The translations under genes and the position numbers were made by a program. 64,000 nt of DNA, taken from the NCBI GenBank assembly GCA_029706075.1, contig JAINUG010000007.1:5829501-5893500 (forward strand), written 5' to 3'. Source of the stretch: Aldrovandia affinis (Eukaryota > Chordata > Actinopteri > Notacanthiformes > Halosauridae). This document shows positions 23,057 to 33,733 of the stretch, in pieces (position 1 is the first letter of the stretch; the number at the start of each line of letters is the position of its first letter). The notes beneath the pieces are model-generated. The model saw nothing but the letters and a program-made list of their open reading frames with translations, made no database searches and was not told where the DNA came from.

Positions 23057-24890
23057 ATGCTGACTGGACCTGATTGCACGCGGATAGTTGAGGAGTTCGA
23101 GGCCATCAATGACTCACCAACGTCATCCACCACTCATCACGAGGAAGGACACAGCCTGCAAGTAAAGTTTAGAAAGGATGTACTATCGTTCATCAAGGTG
23201 GTAGAGCAGCTGGGCAACCCTTTCCTTGCTACAAATCAGGAGCTTATAGTACTCGATACACAAAATGTCATGGAACAGGCAGTTGTTACTTCTTTATATC
23301 AAATCCATGAAGCTGGCCAAGCCCTTCACGCAGCATACGTCGTGGAAAGATTGGAAAAGACTTCAGTACCAGTATCTGATGCCATCAAGCGGAACAACAT
23401 GCTAACCTTCGCCAACCGAACTGGTCCCAAGAAAAAAGGTACGAAGGACAGTGGCATACAGAGGCATAATATGATTTTAATCATACAACTTTTCCTCTCA
23501 CTCCAGTCGCGTCCCAATGTCAACATGACAGACTTCTTTCGGTTCGAAAATCAGAGAGAGCCACCAAGCCTGGCGGATCGAGGGTCTCTGCGATCTGGGA
23601 CGAAGTCCAACATTCTTCAATGCCTCAATGCACCCACTGGCCGCACAGCTTCTGCCAAACAAGCCACAGTCGTGGTGTTGGATATGGCAGCAGTTATCCA
23701 CATGGTGCGCCCCACAACAGCAAAGACATTCAGCGAGTATGTCTTGCTCAACATTATACCATTTCTGGAGGCCCAAATGACCGATAGTACCCAACGCATC
23801 GATGCTGTGTGGGATAATTACCCCGAGGAAAATAACCTCAAAGCGCTTACACAGCAACAACGTGGGAATGGCCCACGGACAAAAGTCGGCGATGGCAGCA
23901 CTCCAATCCCGAAGCATGAATGGAACAGCGGCTTCCTAAAAAACGAGAACAAAAAGGACCTCTTTTCATTCATCAGCACACAGATCTCCAAGACTGACAT
24001 GGGCGGAAAGCTCCTTCTGACTACCCACTTCGAGACTGTGCTCTCCAACAAGCATTGTGATCTCACAAAACTTCAGCCATGCAACCATTCCGAGGCAGAC
24101 ACCAGGATCCTCCTGCATCTGGCACATGCGGCAGAGCAGGGTCATACAACAGCCTATGTTTGCACAGTAGACAGCGATGTCGTAGTTTTGTCAATCCGGT
24201 TTTTCAAGATGCTTGGCCTATCGGAGCTCTGGGTAGGTTTCGGTAGTGGTAAAAAGTATCGTGACATACCAGTCCATACCATCTACTCTGATCTTGGCCC
24301 GTCAAAGTCCTTGGCACTACCCCTCTTCCACAGCCTAACAGGGTGTGACACGACTTCACAGTTTCTTGGATGTGGCAGCCTGGACAAGCATACCGGACCT
24401 CACCGACACACTGGCTCTCACACATAATCCTGACCTCTTCAGTCTTGAGTCTGTGTATATGCAGCGCATCGAACGCTTCGTCATACTCATGTACAGCAAG
24501 GGGTGTGGTGCAGCTGGTGTGAATGAGGCCAGACATCGCCTCTTCACCACCGGAAGCAGATCGCTGGAAATCATCCCACCTACCCAAGCCGCACTTTTCC
24601 AGCATGTAAAGCGAGCGCTATTACAGGCAAGTTTCTACTGGAGTCAGGCCACCTCGGTCCAGCAGGAAATTCCTGACTTCAGTGAGTGGGGCTGGCACAA
24701 AGATGGCACCGCATGGCAACCACTATGGACCACTCTCAGCGACGCTTCAGCAGCATGTGACATTCTCTTGCACTGCGGCTGCCTCAAGGCATGCACGGGA
24801 AGGTGCAAATGCAACCGTACCGGTGTCCGATGCACGGTCCTCTGCAAATGCGAAGGCGGGTGCCTTAATAACGAAGGTGATAGCCAGTAA
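23057..24890 (+). pseudogene. nuclease-like region and CXC tail of the unclassified element
   Basis: 23057-24427 encodes a 456-codon block with VVVLDMAAVIHMVRP, then IDAVWDNYPEENNLK, CNHSEADTRILLHLAHAA, CTVDSDVVVLSIRF and LTGCDTTSQF. Acidic residues spaced in this way (an early LDMAAVI Asp, H-S-E-A-D-T-R, V-D-S-D-V-V-V-L, G-C-D-T) resemble PIN/FEN-type metal-dependent nucleases. The next block, 24345-24890, ends CGCLKACTGRCKCNRTGVRC plus CKCEGGC, a CXC (tesmin/TSO1-like) zinc-binding DNA-contact motif. A nuclease plus a sequence-specific tail fits a transposition protein; that is inference. Confidence 0.55.
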
Positions 24891-25480
24891 AACTTATTGC
24901 TGGCATCATAGAGGGCAAACCAGAATGTATTAGTAATTATTGGTATGCGTTGCTAAACAGATCCTTGCATTTTATTTTGATCATTTAAATGCACACAGCG
25001 GCAGCATTTTGTCACTGCAGATATTATCTCTGAATTATTCTAATAAAAGTTGTTCCTGAATATAATCTTTACTGATTTGTTTAGTGACCTTGAGGGGTAA
25101 ACGTCAAATAATGAGATGTCAAACTTGTGCGACATATTCATGTACAGCTTATAATGGGAAAATACATTTTTGGGGGCAGAATCTGGGATGACGGACCAGA
25201 AACACTGGATTTGACCCCAAAATGACCTTTATGCTAACTTTGAGGGGTAAACCTGACCTCAAATCATTGAAATAACATCAGAATCAGATTACACGACCCC
25301 CCAAACCCCTAAAAAGTGGTATCATTTATGATTCTAGCCCTTTTAGTTTTTTTTGGTGGCGGCCATATTGGATTTTGGCAATATGGCCACCCCGTGGGGC
25401 GCCCGTCTTGGCGCCCATCAAAAATTGATAAAGTATGGAATTGACAGCATCTGGGCCAAATTTGGTGCTTTTGGAAGAAT

Positions 25481-28400
25481 CTGAACCAAAATATCCCTAC
25501 CGCCCCCCACTATTGTACAGTCTTAGAAAAAACTTTCCCATTGGCCTATTGAAGCCTGTTAGTATGGAACCTCCCTACGCACTTTACTGTCTTAGTAAAA
25601 ACGTTGTAATTTGCCTATTCAAGGCTTGGAGGCAAATTTATCATTTCACTGCTTGTTTCCGAAACAACTTTCCCATTGGCCTTTTCAGCAAATTGAGGCT
25701 ATGTTTTTTCAATTCATTTGTACAGTCTTAGAAAAAACTTTCCCATTGGCCTATTGAAGCCTGTTAGTATAGAACCTCCCTATGCACTTCACTGTCTTAG
25801 TAAAAACTTTGTAATTTGCCTATTCAAGGCTTGGAGGCAAATTTATGATATTACTGCTTGTTTCAGAAAAAACTTTCCCATTGGCCTTTTCACCAAATTG
25901 AGGCTATGTTTTTTCAATTCACTTGTACAGTCTTAGAATTTTTTTGCAATTGGCCTATTCAAGCCTGTTAGTATAGAACCTCCCAACGCACTTTACTGTC
26001 TTAGGAAAAACTTTGTAATTTGCCTATTCAAGGCTTGGAGGCAAATTTATATTTAAAAAATTTGTTTCAGAAAAAACCAAGCCATTGGCCTTTTCACCAA
26101 TTTGAGGCTCTTTTTTCAATTCAATTGTTCAGTCTTAGAATTTTTTTGCCATTGGCCTTTTCACCAAATTGAGGCTATGTTTTTTCAATTCACTTGTACA
26201 GTCTTAGAAAAAACTGTCCCATTGGCCTATTGAAGCCTGTTAGTATAGAACCTCACTACGTACTTTACTGGCTTAGTAAAAACTTAGTAATTTGCCTATT
26301 CAAGGCTTGGAGACAAATTTATAAATTTTTTTTTGTTTCAGAAAAAAACATGACATTGGCCTTTTCACCAATTTGAGGTTCTTTTTTCAATTCACTTGTT
26401 CAGTCTTAGAATTTTTTTGCCATTGGCCTTTTCACCAAATTGAGGCTATGTTTTTTCAATTCACTTGTACAGTCTTTGAATTTGTTTTGCTATTGGCCTA
26501 TTCAAGCCTGTTAGTATAGAACCTCCCAACGCACTTTACTGTCTTAGGAAAAACTTTGTAATTTGCCTATTCAAGGCTTGGAGGCAAATTTATTTAAAAA
26601 AATTGTTTCAGAAAAAAACAAGCCATTTGGCCTTTTCACCAATTTGAGGCTCTTTTTTCAATTCACTTGTACAGTCTTTGGATTTGTTTTGCAATTGGCC
26701 TATTCAAGCCTGTTAGTATAGAACCTCCCAACGCACTTTACTGTCTTAGGAAAAACTTTGTAATTTGCCTATTCAAGGCTTGGAGGCAAATTTATTTAAA
26801 AAAATTGTTTCAGAAAAACCAAGCCATTGGCCTTTTCACCAATTTGAGACTCTTTTTTCAATTCACTTGTACAGTCATTGAATTTATTTTGCAATTGGCC
26901 TATTCAAGCCTGTTAGTATAGAACCTCCCAACGCACTTTACTGTCTTAGGAAAAACTTTGTCATTTGCCTATTCAAGGCTTGGAGGCAAATTTATAATTA
27001 TTTTTTCTGTTTCATAAAAAACCAAGCCATTGGCCTTTTCACCAATTTGAGACTCTTTTTTCAATTCACTTGTTCAGTCTTAGAAAAAAATGTGCCATTG
27101 GCCTTTTTCACCAAATTGAGGCTATGTTTTTTCAATTCACTTGTACAGTCTTTGAATTTTTTTAGCAATTGGCCTATTCAAGCCTGTTAGTATAGAACCT
27201 CCCAACGCACTTTACTGTCTTAGGAAAAACTTTGTTATTTGCCTATTCAAGGCTTGGAGGCAAATTTATACTTTTTTCTCTGTTTCAGAAAAACCAAGCC
27301 ATTGGCCTTTTCCCCAATTTGAGGTTCTTTTTTCAATTCACTTGTTCAGTCTTAGAATTTTTTTTGCCATTGGCCTTTTCACCAAATTGAGGCTATGTTT
27401 TTTCAATTCACTTGTACAGTCTTTGAATTTGTTTTGCTATTGGCCTATTCAAGCCTGTTAGTATAGAACCTCCCAACGCACTTTACTGTCTTAGGAAAAA
27501 CTTTGTAATTTGCCTATTCAAGGCTTGGAGGCAAATTTATTTAAAAAAATTTGTTTCAGAAAAAACAAGCCATTGGCCTTTTCACCAATTTGAGGCTCTT
27601 TTTTCAATTCACTTGTACAGTCTTTGGATTTGTTTTGCAATTGGCCTATTCAAGCCTGTTAGTATAGAACCTCCCAACGCACTTTACTGTCTTAGGAAAA
27701 ACTTTGTAATTTGCCTATTCAAGGCTTGGAGGCAAATTTATTTAAAAAAAAATTGTTTCAGAAAAAACCAAGACATTGGCCTTTTCACCAATTTGAGACT
27801 CTTTTTTCAATTCACTTGTACAGTCATTGAATTTATTTTGCAATTGGCCTATTCAAGCCTGTTAGTATAGAACCTCCCAACGCACTTTACTGTCTTAGGA
27901 AAAACTTTGTCATTTGCCTATTCAAGGCTTGGAGGCAAATTTATAATTATTTTTTCTGTTTCATAAAAACCAAGCCATTGGCCTTTTCACCAATTTGAGA
28001 CTCTTTTTTCAATTCACTTGTTCAGTCTTAGAAAAAAATGTGCCATTGGCCTTTTTCACCAAATTGAGGCTATGTTTTTTCAATTCACTTGTACAGTCTT
28101 TGAATTTTTTTAGCAATTGGCCTATTCAAGCCTGTTAGTATAGAACCTCCCAACGCACTTTACTGTCTTAGGAAAAACTTTGTTATTTGCCTATTCAAGG
28201 CTTGGAGGCAAATTTATACTTTTTTTTCTGTTTCAGAAAAACCAAGCCATTGGCCTTTTCCCCAATTTGAGGCTCTTTTTTCAATTCACTTGTTCAGTCT
28301 TAGAATTTTTTTGGCCATTGGCCTTTTTCACCAAATTGAGGCTATGTTTTTTCAATTCACTTGTACAGTCTTTGAATTTGTTTTGCAATTGGCCTATTCA

Positions 28401-28800
28401 AGCCTGTTAGTATAGAACCTCCCAACGCACTTTACTGTCTTAGGAAAAACTTTGTCATTTCCCTATTCAAGGCTTGGAGGCAAATTGATAAAAAAATAAT
28501 TTGTTTCAGTAAAAACCAAGCCATTGGCCTTTTCACCAATTTGGGGCTCTTTTTTCAATTCACTTGTTCAGTCTTAGGAAAAAATTTGCCATTGGCCTTT
28601 TCACCAAATTGAGGCTATGTTTTTTCAATCCACTTGTACAGTCTTTGAATTTGTTTTGCAATTGGCCTATTCAAGCCTGTTAGTATAGAACCTCCCTACG
28701 CACTTTACTGTCTTAGTAAAAACTTTGTAATTTGCCTATTCAAGGCTTGGAGGCAAATTTATTATTTCACTGCTTTTATTTTTTTTGTTTCAGAAAAAAC
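25481..28800. repeat. AT-rich satellite with ~200-bp and ~272-bp monomers
   Basis: A tandem array. Using the marker TAGTATRGAACCTCCC, copies start near 25560, 25765, 25969, 26241, 26512, 26714, 26914, 27188, 27459, 27660, 27863, 28136, 28408 and 28681. The spacings are 205, 204, 272, 271, 202, 200, 274, 271, 201, 203, 273, 272 and 273. The long monomer carries an extra ~72-bp segment that copies part of the unit (a CCATTGGCCTTTTCACCAAA-type block). The order short-short-long-long repeats with a period of 947-949 bases. Open frames of 60-90 codons inside are by-products of the repeat. Confidence 0.95.
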
Positions 28801-28820
28801 TTTGTAATTTGCTTATTCAA

Positions 28821-29104
28821 TATTTTCATATTAAAGCATTTAACCAATCACATTACATCATAATCAGACACTCTCTGACTATCCAATCAAAGGGTGTGAA
28901 TACGCTGACGTTACCTAGGCCTTCTAGAAGGCCTTTGTGTCCCCAACTCAAAATCTGATTGGTTGAAGCAACAGTTTGATCAACACTTATTTTATGCTAC
29001 AGGGCCTGCAGAACTGATTGTGAAGGCCTCCAGGCAGATTTATTTGACCCTGGCAACAAATGATGGCTGAAATGTGATTGGTTAAATGCTTTAATATGAA
29101 AATA
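28821..29104. mobile_element. fold-back/MITE with 34-bp terminal inverted repeats
   Basis: The left end TATTTTCATATTAAAGCATT (28821 onward, continuing to 28854) is the exact inverse of 29071-29104, 34 bases on each side. The 284-bp element has no coding capacity. An internal AGGCCTTCTAGAAGGCCT palindrome lies near 28917-28934. It sits at the edge of the satellite; no clear target duplication is seen. Confidence 0.7.
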
Positions 29105-29263
29105 CATGTCTGGATGCAGCGCAACCAGGGGAACAGCTATAAAAGGAAGAGAACAGACCATTTGGAATTATTTAATAAGTATTCATGGAAAAAATATCAT
29201 TAACATCAGTCTGTGATTCAGATATTTTTTAGGCCAGCAGAGAAGGCCTTGCAGGCCCTGACG

Positions 29264-29505
29264 GCCCACCACTGGTTTATAATAATAATAATATTGCTAA
29301 CACACTAAACAGTTACTTTATCGAGAGCTTAACCAGAGGAGAGGTTATAAATATATCGAAATGTATAGCCAATGTACAAAATGTTTTGGAGGACTTTGAG
29401 ATAAGGTATGTAGAAGTACTACAAAAACTACAAAAACCTAAGATAAATTAGGTAGCAGGCCCTGATGGCATATATCCCATAGTACTCAAAGAACTTGGGG
29501 GAATT
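29264..29505 (+). mobile_element. CR1 LINE fragment
   Basis: About 240 bases clearly similar to 17780-18003 of the larger CR1 LINE (shared GCTAACACACTAAACAGTTA, GTAGAAGTACTACAAAAACT and TATATCCCA...GTACTCAAAGAACT). It encodes part of the RT linker and is cut off at the right by the Tc1 remnant at 29508. Confidence 0.85.
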
Positions 29506-29507
29506 AT

Positions 29508-30258
29508 ACACTCGGTGGCCACTTTATTTGGTACACCTGTACCTCCTCAATAATGCAATTATCTAATCAGCCAATCGTGTGGCAGAAACTCAATGCAGAC
29601 ATGCAGACATGATCAAGAGGTTCAGCTGTTGTTCAGACCAAAAATCTGAAAGTGGAAGAAATGTGATAAAAGTGACTTTGAGTGTGGAATGATTGTTGAT
29701 CTCATGGGATTTTCATGCACAACAGTCTCTAGCGTTTACAGAGAATGATGCAAAAAACAAAAAACATCCAGTGCGTGGCAGTGGGCAAAAACGCCTTCTT
29801 AATGAGAGAGGCCAGAAGAGAATGGCCAGACTGGTTTAAACTGACAGGAAGGCGACAGTAACTCAAACAACCAAGCGTTACAATAGTGGTGTGCAGAAGA
29901 GCATCTCTGAATGCACAACACGTCGAACCTTGAAGTGAATGGGCTACAGCAGCAAAAGACCACACTCCTGTCAGCTAAGAACAGGAAAGTGGGCACAGGC
30001 TCACCTGAGTCTTGTTGCTGACCATGTGCATCCCTTTATGGCCACAGTCTACCCATCTTCTAATGGTTACTTCCAGCATGATAATGTGCCATGTCACAAA
30101 GTACACGTCATCTCAAGCTGGTTCCACAAACATGACAATGAGTTCAGTGTACTCCAATGGCCTCCACAGTCACCAGATCTCAGTCCAATAGAGCACCTTT
30201 GGGATGTGGTGGAACGGGAGATTCGCAACATGAATGTGCAGCCAAAAAATACAAATAA

Positions 30259-30262
<4 letters not shown>
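29508..30262 (+). mobile_element. Tc1-like transposon remnant
   Basis: Starts with a Tc1-type terminal repeat CACTCGGTGGCCACTTTATT next to TATA. Coding traces of a transposase follow; the clearest is at about 30070-30240 with FQHDNVPCHKV (second catalytic Asp region) and SPDLSPIEHLWDVVEREI (Glu of the triad). Frame changes and stops occur upstream (the HTH region at 29640-29930 is in several frames). The 3' end is missing and is replaced by a TA microsatellite at 30264. Confidence 0.8.

Positions 30263-30263
<1 letters not shown>

Positions 30264-30299
<36 letters not shown>
30264..30299. repeat. TA microsatellite
   Basis: (TA)n of about 36 bases at the junction between the Tc1 remnant and the first 1.755-kb tandem unit. 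Equivalent TA tracts mark the later unit junctions at about 31938-31974, 33689-33730 and 35438-35464. Confidence 0.95.
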
Positions 30300-30300
<1 letters not shown>

Positions 30301-31928
30301 GTAACATCATTTTTTAAATCAAAATCAACTAAATTAAATCATAATAATTTGATAACTCGTTTTTTATAGAGGCAGATGAGATTGTAGAGGCTTTTACAGA
30401 TACAGATACAGATACAGATACATAAGGGTATTTTAACAAGATTTTAGAGTCATTTTATGAATCATGTCAAGGATTAAATTTAGCATTGTTTTTGGATCTC
30501 CAATGAATGTCTTAGGTGGAACTTTTCTGTGCTATTATTGTGTTGTAGGGCTGTTGTACCAGGAAAGCACATTTGATCTTAACATGATTAATAAACTGAC
30601 TAAAATGACTAATTAAAAGTAATGCTTGTCTTCAGCATGATCAATAAAAAGTACATCTAACATGCAGTGGCTCTAATTTTGTTGTCAAAGTCGCAAAGTG
30701 CAAGACAGTAGTGCCAATCAAGAATGACTAAAGCCTATAGACATGGAGTCACAGAACTGGTTCTTTTTAAAGGCATGCATTTCTGCATACCTTCAGATAA
30801 TTTATTTGGTATTCAACATTCTGCTTCTTACCAGGGGAGGTAACCTGGTAACACTTTTTTTGATAGTATCCTATAGACTATAGAGGTATTATTGGCCACA
30901 AAATTTGTAGAAAAACAGGAAAAAAATCAGAAAAAAATAAAAACATATATAAAATAACAAAATTACAGATATTCATTGTGTGGGATAACATCCATCGTTG
31001 CGGGTCAATGAGTCAAAATACAGGACACCTGGGGCTCTAGGTTGTGGAGGACAGTTGCTGAGCAATTGCAAAGATTGTGTATGATTGCACTGGATCTTAT
31101 AACAAGGAATTATAATGAACACAAATGTATGAACTGATTGCTGATATTGTTAAGGTGTGGGGCGAGGGATTATATCCTTATTTTATCCTTAAAAATTTGT
31201 ACTTTACTTAAAATGTGGTAGGCTAATTGTCAAAATAACAGCAAGCAATTCTGGCATCACAGCCAAATAAAGCTAGCTAACGTTCCTATCTGTTACCTAC
31301 CTATGCATTTAAATGTTATCATAACATTAGCTATAGGCCAATTTACGTTGTTACTATTAGCGATCTTCATTCTTGTCAACTTAAATGTCAGTTTGCTCAG
31401 GCTGGTTACCATAGAGACAATGCTGTTACAGAGTCGCAGAAAGTATAAATGCGCAAAACTTGAAACTCGATGCGATACTGGTCGATAAAAGCATAAATAG
31501 GCCTTAAGAGAAATAAGGGAGCCAACAACTTACTTTTAGTTTACTAAAACATTGACAAAGGTTTGCTTTCCTTTACTTATTTTGGGATTCTAGCACAGGA
31601 TAAATATTGTTTAAAATATTATTTGTGAAAATGTAACATGTAATGTTTGTGGAAGATGAAAGATGAAGATGTGAAGGTTTTATATGAAAGCATACATGGA
31701 ACCTGAAGAGATGGTGTAGGTACACAGAACTGGAAAGGGTCTGTGTTGGGCTGACCGGTTATACCAGATCATTAGCTCAGTTAAGTGTAGTCACACAGTT
31801 CCTACATCACTTTTACCATTTTACCCACGGATTTCACATGTACATCATTTCTACAGTCTAACATTAACAGGTAAGGAAATACATTTTTTAAAATATTATT
31901 TTACACATTTACATTACACACACACTTA

Positions 31929-31976
<48 letters not shown>

Positions 31977-33681
31977 GTAACATTCCAGTGCTGTTACTGT
32001 GGTCTGATTGTATTGTATCTGATTGCGTTGTATTTGAGGACAGGATGAAATATACTTAAAACTTTAAGAAATGTTCCGTTTTTTAATCAAAATCACCTAA
32101 ATTAAATCATAATAATTTGATAACTCGTTTTTTATAGAGCCAGATGAGATTGTAGAGGCTTTTACAGATACAGTTACATAAAGGCATTTTAACAAGACTT
32201 TAGAGTCATTTTATTAATCATGTCAAGGATTAAATTTAGAATTGTTTTTGGATCTCCAATGAATGTCGTAGGTGGAACTTTTCTGTGCTATTATTGTGTT
32301 GTAGGGCTGTTGTACCAGGAAAGCACATTTGATCTTAACATGATTAATAAACTGACTAAAATGACTAATTAAAAGTAATGCTTGTCTTCAGCATGATCAA
32401 TAAAAAGTACATCTAACATGCAGTGGCTCTAATTTTGTTGTCAAAGTCGCAAAGTGCAAGACAGTAGTGCCAATCAAGAATGACTAAAGCCTATAGACAT
32501 GGAGTCACAGAACTGGTTCTTTTTAAAGGCATGCATTTCTGCATACCTTCAGATAATTTATTTGGTATTCAACATTCTGTTTCTTACCAGGGGAGGTAAC
32601 CTGGTAACACTTTTTTTGATAGTATCCTATAGACTATAGAGGTATTATTGGCCACAAAATTTTTAGAAAAACAGGAAAAAAATCAGAAAAAAATAAAAAC
32701 ATATATAAAATAACAAAATTACAGATATTCATTGTGTGGGATAACATCCATCGTTGCGGGTCAATGAGTCAAAATACAGGACACCTGGGGCTCTAGGTTG
32801 TGGAGGACAGTTGCTGAGCAATTGCAAAGATTGTGTATGATTGCACTGGATCTTATAACAAGGAATTATAATGAACACAAATGTATGAACTGATTGCTGA
32901 TATTGTTAAGGTGTGGGGCGAGGGATTATATCCTTATTTTATCCTTAAAAATTTGTACTTTACTTAAAATGTGGTAGGCTAATTGTCAAAATAACAGCAA
33001 GCAATTCTGGCATCACAGCCAAATAAAGCTAGCTAACGTTCCTATCTGTTACCTACCTATGCATTTAAATGTTATCATAACATTAGCTATAGGCCAATTT
33101 ACGTTGTTACTATTAGCGATCTTCATTCTTGTCAACTTAAATGTCAGTTTGCTCAGGCTGGTTACCATAGAGACAATGCTGTTACAGAGTCGCAGAAAGT
33201 ATAAATGCGCAAAACTTGAAACTCGATGCGATACTGGTAGATAAAAGCATAAATAGGCCTTAAGAGAAATAAGGAGCCAACAACTTACTTTTAGTTTACT
33301 AAAACATTGACAAAGGTTTGCTTTCCTTTACTTATTTTGGGATTCTAGCACAGGATAAATATTGTTTAAAATATTATTTGTGAAAATGTAACATGTAATG
33401 TTTGTGGAAGATGAAAGATGAAGATGTGAAGGTTTTATATGAAAGCATACATGGAACCTGAAGAGATGGTGTAGGTACACAGAACTGGAAAGGGTCTGTG
33501 TTGGGCTGACCGGTTATACCAGATCATTAGCTCAGTTAAGTGTAGTCACACAGTTCCTACATCACTTTTACCATTTTACCCACGGATTTCACATGTACAT
33601 CATTTCTACAGTCTAACATTAACAGGTAAGGAAATACATTTTTAAAAATATTATTTTACACATTTACATTACACACACACT

Positions 33682-33733
<52 letters not shown>

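Larger units (their letters stand above)
20369..25480 (+). mobile_element. multi-domain mobile element, superfamily not recognised
   Basis: About 4.5 kb of consecutive plus-strand coding blocks followed by about 0.6 kb of 3' DNA. The order is: two cysteine/histidine modules (20369-21193), a middle region (21440-22990), a nuclease-like region with several Asp/Glu motifs (23057-24400), and a CXC-type cysteine-rich tail (24345-24890). Similar proteins are known as highly repeated, unnamed families in fish, corals and other animals, so I infer a mobile element. The 3' DNA has two copies of TTGAGGGGTAAAC (about 25090 and 25240) and a GGCGGCCATATTGGATTTT stretch. Clear terminal repeats were not found. 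The coding sequence has several breaks. It ends where the satellite starts. Confidence 0.6.

Noticed and set aside
25718-28410. Several 60-85-codon frames with similar peptides (SLRKNFPIGLLKPVS and relatives)
   Set aside because: They repeat with the satellite period and only reflect the repeat sequence; no start context or domain supports a protein.
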